A stretch of 15,265 nt of DNA from JBBRMQ01 sp038230775 (GCA_038230775.1 JBBRMQ010000087.1:1-15265), one strand, 5' to 3'; positions 6,861-13,497 are shown, counted from the first letter of the stretch. Numbers and translations: made by a program. Notes: generated from the letters alone by a model not told the origin.

Positions 6861-8252
6861 TTGCGCTGCGCCGTAGCCACACATGCCGTGCACGCCGCCA
6901 CCGGGGGGCGTCGAGCTGGAGCCGAGGTAGATGCGGGGGTTCGGCGTGGAGTAGGGATCGCGTCGAAGGAACGGCCGCACGACAAACTGCGAGAGCACGT
7001 TCGCGCCGCCGGCGATGTCGCCGCCTACGAAGTTCGCGTCGTGCGATTCGTACTGGGCCGTGTTCATCGTGTGTCTGGCCAGGATGCGTTCGCGGAAGCC
7101 GGGAGCGAAACGCTCGATCTGCCCTTCGATGGCCTCGGTCATGTCCTGCATCGATCCGTGAGGTACATGGCAGTACGCCCATCCGGTGTGCTTCCCCGCC
7201 GGTGCGCGCGTGTCATCGAAGAGACTCTGCTGCGCGACGAGAACGAAAGGACGATCCGTGACTTCGCCTCGCCAGATCGCCGCTTCGTGACGCACGATCT
7301 CGTCCGCGGTCCCCACATGCACCGTCGCGGCCCGCATGCACGCCTCCGCCCGCCATGGAATCGGCCCATCGAGCGCCCAGTCCACTTTGAACACGCCCGG
7401 CCCGTAGCGGAAGCGCTGCAGTTTGCGGCGATAGCCGTCCGGCAGATCGCTGCCGGCGATGCGTGCGAGCTGGCGCGGCGTGACGTCGAAGATCACCGCG
7501 CGCGCGTCTTTCACGTCGTCCATCGCGCGGACGGTGCTCGCGGTGCTGATCTCGCCGCCTAACGAGCGAAGATAGCTGGCCAGTGCGTTGGTGATCGCCT
7601 GCGAGCCGCCCTTTGCGCAGGGCCAGCCCGTCGTGTGTCCCGCCAGCGCGAGCACGAGACCAAACGACGCCGATCCGGCCCAGTCGAGCGGGACGAACGA
7701 GTGCGCGCAACAACCGTAGAAGAGCGTTCGGGCGGCTTCGGTCTCGAACCGCGACGCGACGGACTGCGCCGAGCGCAATCCGTAGAAACCGAAGCGCGCC
7801 ATCAGGAACGGATGGCGCGGAATGGGACGGATGGGACGCATGATCTCGCTGAACAGACTGCGGCTGTTTCGCGCAAAGGGTGCCATCAGGCTCCGATACG
7901 CTTTCTCGTCACGGCCTAACGCCTTCGCGGTCGCGTCGAGCGAGAGCTCGAGCGTGGCCGCGGATTCGTTCTCCAGTACATGCGCGATGGCGAGAGGCGA
8001 TTCCAGCCAGACGAGACCGTGCTCGGCGAGAGGCAGGGACTGAAAAAACGGCGACACGATCGCCATCGGATGGATCGCCGAGCAGACGTCGTGATGGAAG
8101 CCGGGGAGCGTGAGATCCGCGGTGCGCGCGCCACCGCCGATGGTCTCGTTCGCTTCCAGAACCTGCACGGAAACGCCGGCCCGGGCCAGAGCGATCGCCG
8201 CCGCCAGCCCATTGGGGCCCGCACCCACGACAATCGCGTCGAAATGCGCCAC
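6834..8252 (-). CDS. FAD-dependent oxidoreductase, PYROXD2 / phytoene-desaturase-like (COG1233)
   Basis: 472 residues. Start is a GTG at 8252, since no ATG precedes the Rossmann motif; the ribosome binding site is weak. The N-terminus FDAIVVGAGPNGLAAAIALARAG (FAD GxGxxG at 10-15) is followed by VLEANETIGGGARTADLTLPGFHHDVCSAIHP, typical of this family. The C-terminal GSSSTPPGGGVHGMCGYGAAQSAL is the second FAD-contacting signature (usually GASTHPGGGVHGMCG). The overall length and plan match PYROXD2-like proteins rather than carotenoid desaturases proper. The substrate is unknown; no carotenoid or isoprenoid gene lies in the window. It is transcribed alone, leftwards, away from tRNA-Val, and runs tail-to-tail into the DUF1990-like remnant. 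Confidence 0.88.
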   Translation of the reverse strand: MAHFDAIVVGAGPNGLAAAIALARAGVSVQVLEANETIGGGARTADLTLPGFHHDVCSAIHPMAIVSPFFQSLPLAEHGLVWLESPLAIAHVLENESAATLELSLDATAKALGRDEKAYRSLMAPFARNSRSLFSEIMRPIRPIPRHPFLMARFGFYGLRSAQSVASRFETEAARTLFYGCCAHSFVPLDWAGSASFGLVLALAGHTTGWPCAKGGSQAITNALASYLRSLGGEISTASTVRAMDDVKDARAVIFDVTPRQLARIAGSDLPDGYRRKLQRFRYGPGVFKVDWALDGPIPWRAEACMRAATVHVGTADEIVRHEAAIWRGEVTDRPFVLVAQQSLFDDTRAPAGKHTGWAYCHVPHGSMQDMTEAIEGQIERFAPGFRERILARHTMNTAQYESHDANFVGGDIAGGANVLSQFVVRPFLRRDPYSTPNPRIYLGSSSTPPGGGVHGMCGYGAAQSALRNVFR

Positions 8253-8281
8253 GGCCTAAGCCTAGTTCATCAATGATGCCG

Positions 8282-8290
8282 TGGTATCGT
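8282..8290 (+). promoter_or_regulatory. Candidate extended -10 promoter of tRNA-Val
   Basis: TGGTATCGT reads as an extended -10 (TGn + TATCGT) ending eight bases before the tRNA. No clear -35 is present. The intergenic space is short, with the GTG of the divergent flavoprotein gene at 8252. Confidence 0.35.
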
Positions 8291-8298
8291 CGTTTCGT

Positions 8299-8373
8299 GC
8301 GGGGTTAGCTCAGCGGTAGAGCATCTGCCTTACACGCAGGGGGTCACTGGTTCGAAACCAGTACCCCGCACCA
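8299..8373 (+). tRNA. tRNA-Val (anticodon UAC)
   Basis: Complete cloverleaf: acceptor GCGGGGT (8299-8305) pairs with ACCCCGC (8363-8369), D stem GCTC/GAGC, anticodon stem TCTGC/GCAGG with loop CTTACAC giving anticodon TAC at 8331-8333, T loop TTCGAAA, discriminator A (8370) and an encoded CCA (8371-8373). The first anticodon-stem pair is U-G. The anticodon reads GUA/GUG valine codons. The kelch protein gene begins 31 bases after the CCA and may share its transcript. Confidence 0.98.
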
Positions 8374-8404
8374 TCGCAATCAGGGTGTGCGCCGTATCAG
8401 AAGT

Positions 8405-9868
8405 ATGCGCGCACTTCTCGCTTGTCTCGCCGCCCTCCTGATTTTTCCCCACGAAGCGTATGGGTACTGTTCACCCTACGCGCTGTGTCTGAACAAGCAG
8501 CGTTTTCAGGTCACGCTCACCGCTCGCGATCAACGTACGGGCCATCCCGCAGACGGGTATCCGGATCAGAAGACCGACGTCTTCGGTTTCTTCAGTTTGG
8601 CGGAGCTGACATTCGATAGCAGGAATCCCGAGGTGTTCGTGAAGATCCTGGGGCCGGTGAACGGCGCCTACTGGGTCTTCTACGGTGGCCTCACAGACTT
8701 CGAATACACGTTGAAGGTCGTCGACGTCCAGACCGGAGCAACGAAGTCGTACATCAAGGAGGCCGGATCGGCTTGCGGCGGGTTCGACGTGGGCGCATTC
8801 GTCGACGTCGTCACTCCGAATCAGGTCGCGTCGCCGTCGGCGATGACCGAGCGCAGATTCGGACACACCGCAACGCTGCTTCCGGACGGACGCGTGCTGA
8901 TCACGGGCGGCAGCAGCGGGGCGTCCACGTTCTCGAAGACGGCGGAGTTGTTCGACCCGCGAACGGGGACCTTCACGCGAACAGGCGACATGCTCGAGGC
9001 GCGTTTCGGACACAACTCGACCCTGCTTCCGAATGGCCGCGTGCTGATCACGGGTGGCTACAGGGGCGGTTATCTGAAGAGTGCGGAGTTCTACGACGTC
9101 GCGACCGGGACCTTTTCGTTAGCCGGCCAGATGACGCAGGCGCGAAGCAGCCACACAGTCACGATTCTGCGCGACGGTACGCTGCTCATCGCCGGAGGCG
9201 CGTTCAACACTTCTGCAACACGAACGGCGGAGATCTACGATCCGCCATCGAACCACTTCACGGCAGTGGGAAACATGACGGACTCGCGCGATTCTCACTC
9301 CGCGACACTTCTGCCATCCGGCGAGGTTCTCATCGCCGGCGGCCAGCAAGTGTCGTCATTCGGCACCGTCGCCAACCAGACGGCAGAGCTTTACGATCCA
9401 CCGAGCCGTACGTTCAGCGAGACCCACACAATGCTCATGCCGCGTTCCGCCGCGGCTTCCATTCTGCTCTCGACCGGCGACGTCCTGATCGTCGGCGGTT
9501 TCGCCTGCCTGCGGTCCTCCTGCGTAACGGACTACCCGGAAACCTACAACCGAACGAACGCTGCATTCACCGTGGGGCATTCGATGAACGACCCGCGAGC
9601 GTCATTCACCGCGTCGCCGCTGCCGAATGGCCGTGTGCTCGTGGTCGGCGGAGCGAGAAATTTTCCTTCGAACAATGCCACCTCTGAGACCTACGATCCG
9701 GCGACGAAGCAATTCACTCGGGGAGCGACGATGAAGAGTGCACGCTCCTCGCATACCGCCACGGTTCTTCGCAGCGGCGACATCCTCATCACCGGCGGTC
9801 AAGACGGTGAGACGGGGGCGCTCGCATCTGCCGAGTTGTACGACGTTCGCACCGGCACGTTCCGGTGA
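8405..9868 (+). CDS. Secreted seven-repeat kelch-type beta-propeller protein
   Basis: 487 residues from ATG 8405; an in-frame GTG at 8387 would add MRRIRS and is also possible, as neither has a clear ribosome binding site. The first 21-22 residues (MRALLACLAALLIFPHEAYG) form a Sec signal peptide. Residues about 22-140 form a beta-rich domain with NPEVFVKILGPVNGAYWVFYGGLTDFEYTLKV and ACGGFD, a unit I associate with secreted Acidobacteriota proteins. Seven kelch-like repeats follow, each with HTATLLPDGRVLITGG-type and AELYDPxTGTF-type strands, separated by about 50-60 residues and joined by an (M)xxAR turn. Seven repeats would close one propeller. The role is probably binding in the envelope or outside the cell; no catalytic motif is seen. 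The fifth repeat has an insert with two cysteines (FACLRSSC). Confidence 0.85.
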   Translation: MRALLACLAALLIFPHEAYGYCSPYALCLNKQRFQVTLTARDQRTGHPADGYPDQKTDVFGFFSLAELTFDSRNPEVFVKILGPVNGAYWVFYGGLTDFEYTLKVVDVQTGATKSYIKEAGSACGGFDVGAFVDVVTPNQVASPSAMTERRFGHTATLLPDGRVLITGGSSGASTFSKTAELFDPRTGTFTRTGDMLEARFGHNSTLLPNGRVLITGGYRGGYLKSAEFYDVATGTFSLAGQMTQARSSHTVTILRDGTLLIAGGAFNTSATRTAEIYDPPSNHFTAVGNMTDSRDSHSATLLPSGEVLIAGGQQVSSFGTVANQTAELYDPPSRTFSETHTMLMPRSAAASILLSTGDVLIVGGFACLRSSCVTDYPETYNRTNAAFTVGHSMNDPRASFTASPLPNGRVLVVGGARNFPSNNATSETYDPATKQFTRGATMKSARSSHTATVLRSGDILITGGQDGETGALASAELYDVRTGTFR

Positions 9869-9878
9869 CGGGAATCAT

Positions 9879-9907
9879 TTGACGCTGCTCGAGGGGGCGA
9901 GTACGCT
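9879..9907 (+). promoter_or_regulatory. Candidate promoter of the receiver/ACT gene pair
   Basis: TTGACG (9879-9884), 17 bases, TACGCT (9902-9907). Transcription would begin about ten bases before the ATG at 9925, giving a very short leader without a Shine-Dalgarno. A perfect inverted repeat GGCGAG-TACG-CTCGCC (9896-9911) covers the -10, so it could be an operator. Confidence 0.45.
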
Positions 9908-9924
9908 CGCCTCCCATCTCTCGC

Positions 9925-10302
9925 ATGCTCCTTCGAAGAAAGCCTCGCGTTCTCGTGCTCGACGACGACCCGTCGATGCAGCGCCTCGTCTCCACGATTC
10001 TGAAACGCGAGGGATTCAAGGTCGACGTGTTCCTCACGGGGCGCGAGGCGATCGCCGCCATGGCGAAGACGCCGTACAACGTGATGCTGCTCGATCTGAT
10101 GATGCCGCACGAAGGCGGCCTCACTGTCATCCGTCATCTCGAAGGGAAAGAAGCGAAGAAGCTGGAACGGGTTCTCGTGCTGACCGCCTCCTCCGACTCC
10201 GTCATCGAGACGATCCGCGGCTCCGTTGCCGGTGTCGTGCAGAAGCCGTTCGAGCCCGCGGAGCTCGTTGCCGCCGTCCGCCGAATCGCCGATCTGTCGT
10301 GA
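9925..10302 (+). CDS. Stand-alone response-regulator receiver (CheY-like) protein
   Basis: 125 residues consisting only of a REC domain. The phosphorylation machinery is complete: acidic pair D14/D15 in VLVLDDDP, phospho-acceptor D57 in MLLDLMMPHEGG, switch T87 in VLTASSD and K107 in VVQKPFEP. There is no output domain, so it must act by protein-protein contact or in a phosphorelay. No histidine kinase is in the window. Its stop overlaps the GTG of the ACT-domain gene (GTGA), so the two are probably translated together and may work together. ATG 9925 is the only reasonable start; no Shine-Dalgarno is seen. Confidence 0.93.
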   Translation: MLLRRKPRVLVLDDDPSMQRLVSTILKREGFKVDVFLTGREAIAAMAKTPYNVMLLDLMMPHEGGLTVIRHLEGKEAKKLERVLVLTASSDSVIETIRGSVAGVVQKPFEPAELVAAVRRIADLS

Positions 10303-10679
10303 TTCTCGAGTTTCGCGTCCTCCCCGGCCTCTACGCGGTGGCCAGGCTTGCGCCGGCGCAACCGATTCCAGACTGGGCCACGCAGGGCGACTTCATCTCC
10401 ATCACGCGCACCGCGGAGGAGCTCTCAATCATCTGCGCAGCCGCGGGCGTTCCTTCTGACGTGCAATCGACGGGCGGCTGGCGCTGCCTCGGCGCACTCG
10501 GACCGTTCGCCTTCTCGGAGATCGGCGTCGCGGCCGAGTTCACCTCTGTCCTGGCGAAAAGCGCGATCAGCGTTCTCGTCGTTTCAACTCACGACACCGA
10601 CTACTTGCTCGTCGCCGCCGAGAAGCTCGAGTCTGCCGTCAGCGCCCTCGCCGCGGCGGGTCATCGCATTACGCGTTGA
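10299..10679 (+). CDS. ACT-domain-containing protein (COG3603-like)
   Basis: 126 residues. GTG 10299 overlaps the TGA of the receiver gene and gives a sensible N-terminus, MILEFRVLPGLYAVARL. The sequence has the form of the small two-ACT-domain family: LPGLYAVARLAPAQPIPDWA, FISITRTAEELSIICAAAGVP, then GGWRCLGALGPFAFSEIGVAAEFTSVLAKSAISVLVVSTHDTDYLLVAAEKLESAVSALAAAGH. ACT domains bind small ligands, often amino acids, as regulatory modules; this protein has no attached enzyme. Coupling to a receiver protein suggests a joint signalling role (inference). The ligand is unknown. It is two hundred bases upstream of egtD on the same strand. Confidence 0.85.
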   Translation: MILEFRVLPGLYAVARLAPAQPIPDWATQGDFISITRTAEELSIICAAAGVPSDVQSTGGWRCLGALGPFAFSEIGVAAEFTSVLAKSAISVLVVSTHDTDYLLVAAEKLESAVSALAAAGHRITR

Positions 10680-10806
10680 GCTAACGCGGGAGCGGATGAT
10701 GTCCGCGACGTCCGCGGGTCGGAGGGGCTTCCGCATCACGATCTGGACGAGATCGCCGTCGATGCCCGCCTTCGCGTCCCGCGCCGCGGTGACGAGCACC
10801 ATCGGC
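10680..10806 (-). pseudogene. Antisense remnant of a response-regulator receiver domain (C-terminal part)
   Basis: On the minus strand the intergenic DNA encodes PMVLVTAARDAKAGIDGD followed by LVQIVMRKPLRPADVADIIRS. This matches the second half of a receiver domain: the VLxTA switch strand, then the conserved K-P and the last helix. The first half with the acidic pocket and phospho-acceptor aspartate is absent; upstream the frame becomes unrelated sequence in the egtD promoter region, and downstream it runs antisense into the ACT gene. It is therefore best read as a decayed fragment, possibly from an inverted copy of a receiver gene. An RNA or small protein made from it cannot be excluded. 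Confidence 0.5.
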
Positions 10807-10867
10807 TCAACACACGCGCATGTTTCATGGACCGGATGGAGATACAAATATTCTGACAAGTCCGTTC

Positions 10868-10873
10868 TACAAT
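10868..10873 (+). promoter_or_regulatory. Candidate -10 box of egtD, predicting a near-leaderless mRNA
   Basis: TACAAT lies six bases before the ATG at 10880, so the start site would fall at or next to the start codon. No -35 of quality is present at 16-18 bases. No Shine-Dalgarno precedes the ATG, which fits leaderless initiation. Confidence 0.4.
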
Positions 10874-10879
10874 CGGGCA

Positions 10880-11818
10880 ATGCTCGCCGATGCGTTCGCT
10901 TCGGACGTTCGACGTGGCCTAACAGCGTCGCCGAAGCGGCTGGACCCTCGCTATTTCTACGACGCGCTCGGCTCGGCGCTTTTTGCGGCCATCTGCGAGT
11001 TGCCGGAGTATTACGTCACGCGCGCCGAGCGGGAGATTCTCGATCGCGCCGCTGCCGAGATCGCCCGCGGCTTCGATTCGCCGTCGCGCCTCGTCGAGCT
11101 CGGCAGCGGGAACGCCACCAAGACGCGCAGCCTCATCGCTGCGATTCTCGCGGCACAGCCGGCGCTTCTTTATCAGCCCGTCGACGTCGATGCGTCGATG
11201 CTGGAGATCAGCTCGCGCGAGATTCACATTCAGTTTCCAGAGGTCACTGCCGAGCCGTTGTGCGCGGACTACCACGACATCGGAAGGCTCGGCACCACGT
11301 CCGGCCGCACCGCCGTTCTTTTTCTCGGCTCGAGCATCGGCAACCTGGACCACGCTGCCGCGACGGCGCTGCTCGGCGAAGTGCGCCGCATCCTTCGCGA
11401 CGGCGACTCTCTCTTCGTGGGGTTCGACCTCGCCAAGGATAAGGCCACGCTGGAAGCAGCCTACGATGACGCCCTCGGCGTCACGGCCGCGTTCAATCTG
11501 AATCTGCTCGCGCGGATCAATCGCGAGTTGGGCGGCTCGTTTGCTCTGGACCGCTTTTCCCATCGTGCGTTCTTCAACCAGCGGGAGAGCAGGATCGAGA
11601 TGCATCTCGTGAGCAACGTGGAGCAATCGGTACGCATCGACGCGCTCGAAATGGATGTGAGATTCGCCGCCGGCGAGACGATTCACACCGAGAATTCTTA
11701 CAAGTACACCGCCGCGGCGATCGAGGGGCTCACCGCCGCCGCCGGCTTTCGCGTGGAGCAGACCTGGACCGACTCGCGTCGCCGGTTTACGGATGTCCTC
11801 CTGCGGCCGGAAGTGTGA
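10880..11818 (+). CDS. egtD: L-histidine N(alpha)-methyltransferase (ergothioneine pathway)
   Basis: 312 residues, close to the usual length of about 320. The enzyme transfers three methyl groups from SAM to the alpha-amino group of histidine, giving hercynine, the precursor of ergothioneine. The family signature is plain: SPKRLDPRYFYDALGSALFAAICELPEYYVTRAEREIL written across residues 17-54, with SAM-binding LVELGSGNATKT (71-82), VDVD (101-104) and GSSIGN (150-155). Histidine-side residues appear as M258 in ALEMDVRFAAGE and E271 in HTENSYKYT, matching the positions that set histidine specificity in mycobacterial EgtD. ATG 10880 is preferred; the open frame extends back to 10820 without family similarity. 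EgtB, EgtC and EgtE partners are not in the window. The stop codon lies inside the left arm of the hairpin repeat at 11813-11867. Confidence 0.92.
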   Translation: MLADAFASDVRRGLTASPKRLDPRYFYDALGSALFAAICELPEYYVTRAEREILDRAAAEIARGFDSPSRLVELGSGNATKTRSLIAAILAAQPALLYQPVDVDASMLEISSREIHIQFPEVTAEPLCADYHDIGRLGTTSGRTAVLFLGSSIGNLDHAAATALLGEVRRILRDGDSLFVGFDLAKDKATLEAAYDDALGVTAAFNLNLLARINRELGGSFALDRFSHRAFFNQRESRIEMHLVSNVEQSVRIDALEMDVRFAAGETIHTENSYKYTAAAIEGLTAAAGFRVEQTWTDSRRRFTDVLLRPEV

Positions 11819-11867
11819 GGACCGGCTTTAGCCGGTCGTAGTGACCGGCTGAAGCCGGTCCTCACAC
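11813..11867. repeat. 25-bp hairpin repeat, copy 2 (overlaps egtD stop)
   Basis: Arms 11813-11837 and 11843-11867 pair over 25 bp (one G-U) around a five-base loop. It is the same element as 1222-1279: the arms differ by one base pair that changed on both sides (T-A in copy 1, A-T in copy 2) plus one C-to-T. The egtD TGA (11816-11818) is within the left arm. It could stabilise the 3' end of the egtD mRNA or act as a terminator before tRNA-His, although no U-tract follows. Confidence 0.85.
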
Positions 11868-11896
11868 ATTGGGATTAAGAAAGCCCCTTTCCAAAG

Positions 11897-11926
11897 TTCT
11901 CAGCAGGGTTCGCCCGCGTGTATCAT
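11897..11926 (+). promoter_or_regulatory. Candidate promoter of tRNA-His (and perhaps hisS-hutH)
   Basis: TTCTCA (11897-11902), 18 bases, TATCAT (11921-11926), ending 11 bases before the tRNA. The -10 and the next seven bases (TCGCGAC) repeat those in front of the BI-1 gene. No other promoter is evident before hisS, so tRNA-His, hisS and hutH may form one transcript. Confidence 0.5.
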
Positions 11927-11937
11927 TCGCGACCTAT

Positions 11938-12014
11938 GCCGGGGTAGCTCAGTTGGTTAGAGCACCAGATTGTGGATCTGGGGGTCGCCGGTTCGAAACC
12001 GGCCCCCGGTACCA
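11938..12014 (+). tRNA. tRNA-His (anticodon GUG), divergent type with U72, A73 and no encoded G-1
   Basis: Complete cloverleaf with encoded CCA (12012-12014). Acceptor GCCGGGG (11938-11944) faces CCCCGGT (12004-12010), so the first pair is G1-U72. The D loop is AGTTGGTTA, giving U20 and U20a; anticodon stem CCAGA/TCTGG holds TTGTGGA with GTG at 11972-11974; the T loop is TTCGAAA. The discriminator is A73 (12011) and the base before position 1 is T. Nearly all bacterial tRNA-His have G-1 paired with C73, and both are missing here. U72, A73 and U20a are the elements used by the divergent HisRS of Caulobacter crescentus and related alphaproteobacteria. hisS begins 64 bases downstream. Confidence 0.97.
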
Positions 12015-12016
12015 AT

Positions 12017-12053
12017 TTGAATGTTGAATGGCCGCAAATCATTCAACATTCAA
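12017..12053 (+). repeat. 14-bp perfect hairpin between tRNA-His and hisS
   Basis: TTGAATGTTGAATG (12017-12030) pairs with CATTCAACATTCAA (12040-12053) around nine bases. Both arms are built from a repeated seven-base unit (TTGAATG). The stem begins two bases after the tRNA CCA. It could define the tRNA 3' end, act as an attenuator for hisS, or both; it is AT-rich, unlike its surroundings, and lacks a U-tract. The ATG at 12028 lies in the stem and is therefore not favoured as the hisS start. Confidence 0.75.
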
Positions 12054-12078
12054 CATTCCTCGTCTCCCCGCCGCGACA

Positions 12079-13497
12079 ATGCCCGAAACCGTTGAACCTC
12101 GCCTATCCCGCGGTCTGCGCGACCTGCTGCCCGACCAGATGCTCGCGCGGCAGCAGATGGTGGACACCATTCGCGGCGTGTACGAGTTGTACGGCTTCGT
12201 TCCGCTGAACACGCCGGCGATCGAGTTTCTCGACGTTCTGTCCGGCAGCGCAGGTCAAGAAACGCAACAGTCGATCTTCCGGGTGACGAATCCCGAGGAG
12301 GAAGCGCTCGGGCTGCGGTTCGATTTGACGGTGCCGCTCGCACGCGTCATCGCCCAGTACGCGGATCTGCCGCGACCCTTCCGCCGCTACCAGGTCTCGC
12401 CGGTCTGGCGCGCGGACAAACCGGACAAAGGCCGCTACCGCGAGTTCACGCAATTCGATCTCGACTCCGTCGGCACCGAATCGGAGATTGCAGACACCGA
12501 GATCATCGCCGGGATGTGCGACACGCTCACCGCGCTGGAAGTTGGCCGTTATTCGGTCCGCTTCTCGAGCCGCGCGATTCTCAACCTGCTCCTGACATTC
12601 GCGAGCATCTCACCGGAACGGGGTGTCGAAGTCTTTCGGGTCCTCGACAAACTGGACAAGGTCGGCCCCGACAAAGTGCGGCGCGAGCTGATGCAGGGCT
12701 ACAAGGACGAGTCGGGCGATTTCATCCGCGGCCTCGGTCTGGCGCAGGATCAGGTCGATCGCATCGAACGCTTTCTGGCCATCAAGAGCGAGTCGCGACG
12801 CGACGTCGTGGCCCATGTTCGCGAGCTCTTCTCCGCCGATCCGGCGATCGACGCCATCGAGCGAATCTCGAACCACCTGTACGCGCTGGGCTACAGCGAC
12901 GATCGCGTGGCGCTCGACCTGTCGATCGCACGAGGCCTCGCTTATTACACGGGCACGGTGTTCGAGGCGATCCTTCTCGACGCGCCGCAATTCGGCTCGA
13001 TCTTCGGCGGCGGCCGCTACGACAACCTCGTCACCCGCTTCCTCGGTGAACGGATCCCCGCGGTCGGCGCGTCGATCGGCGTCGATCGCCTCCTCGCCGC
13101 ACTCACGCACCTAGGGCGCGTCGACACCAGGAAAGCGACGGCGCGCGTCCTCATCACGAACATGGACGCCGCGCTCACCGAGGACTACCTGCAGATGACG
13201 TGGGAGCTCCGCCGCGCCGGCATTCCGACGGAGTTGTACGTCGGGATGGCCAAGGGTCCGGGCAAGCAGTTGAAATACGCCGACCAGTACGAAGTGCCGC
13301 TCGCGATTCTCTACGGATCGAATGAGAAGGCGCAGGGCATCGTGACCGTCAAGGACATGTCCGTCGGCCGCGAGAAAACCAAGGCCGTCGGCGACCGCAA
13401 GGAATGGCTCGCCGCGCGCCCGGGCCAGACCACGATTCCGCGCGCCGATCTGGTTGAAGGAATCCGACGCCTGCTGGCGGAGATCGAGCACCCATGA
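12079..13497 (+). CDS. hisS: Histidyl-tRNA synthetase, eukaryote-/alphaproteobacteria-like type
   Basis: 472 residues from ATG 12079 (MPETVEPRLSRGLRDLLPDQ); an in-frame ATG at 12028 lies in a hairpin and adds nothing conserved. A class II synthetase that charges tRNA-His in the cytosol. Motif 1 is around YGFVPLNTPAIE (38-49); motif 2 is RRYQVSPVWRADKPDKGRY with REFTQFDLDSVG (102-132); the histidine motif ARGLAYYTG is at 284-292; motif 3 is FGGGRYD (309-315) plus GASIGVDRLL (330-339). Usual bacterial HisRS has FRHERPQKGRYRQFHQ in motif 2 and is about 420-430 residues; here REFTQFDLDSVG and VLDKLDKVGPDKVRRELM (188-205) resemble eukaryotic (YREFYQCDFDIAG, DKLDKV) and alphaproteobacterial (FDADTVG) forms. 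This fits the unusual tRNA-His just upstream. The stop overlaps hutH (ATGA). Confidence 0.96.
   Translation: MPETVEPRLSRGLRDLLPDQMLARQQMVDTIRGVYELYGFVPLNTPAIEFLDVLSGSAGQETQQSIFRVTNPEEEALGLRFDLTVPLARVIAQYADLPRPFRRYQVSPVWRADKPDKGRYREFTQFDLDSVGTESEIADTEIIAGMCDTLTALEVGRYSVRFSSRAILNLLLTFASISPERGVEVFRVLDKLDKVGPDKVRRELMQGYKDESGDFIRGLGLAQDQVDRIERFLAIKSESRRDVVAHVRELFSADPAIDAIERISNHLYALGYSDDRVALDLSIARGLAYYTGTVFEAILLDAPQFGSIFGGGRYDNLVTRFLGERIPAVGASIGVDRLLAALTHLGRVDTRKATARVLITNMDAALTEDYLQMTWELRRAGIPTELYVGMAKGPGKQLKYADQYEVPLAILYGSNEKAQGIVTVKDMSVGREKTKAVGDRKEWLAARPGQTTIPRADLVEGIRRLLAEIEHP

Noticed and set aside
8374..8404. tRNA-Val as an integration site of a mobile element
   Set aside because: No integrase, no repeated tRNA 3' end and no change of composition is seen downstream.
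10820..10879. Longer EgtD N-terminus from ATG 10820
   Set aside because: The extra 20 residues have no family similarity and overlap the candidate -10 TACAAT; the EgtD signature begins soon after ATG 10880.
12028..12078. Earlier hisS start at ATG 12028 (17 more residues)
   Set aside because: The ATG lies in a 14-bp stem and the extra residues resemble nothing in HisRS; the conserved N-terminus begins after 12079.
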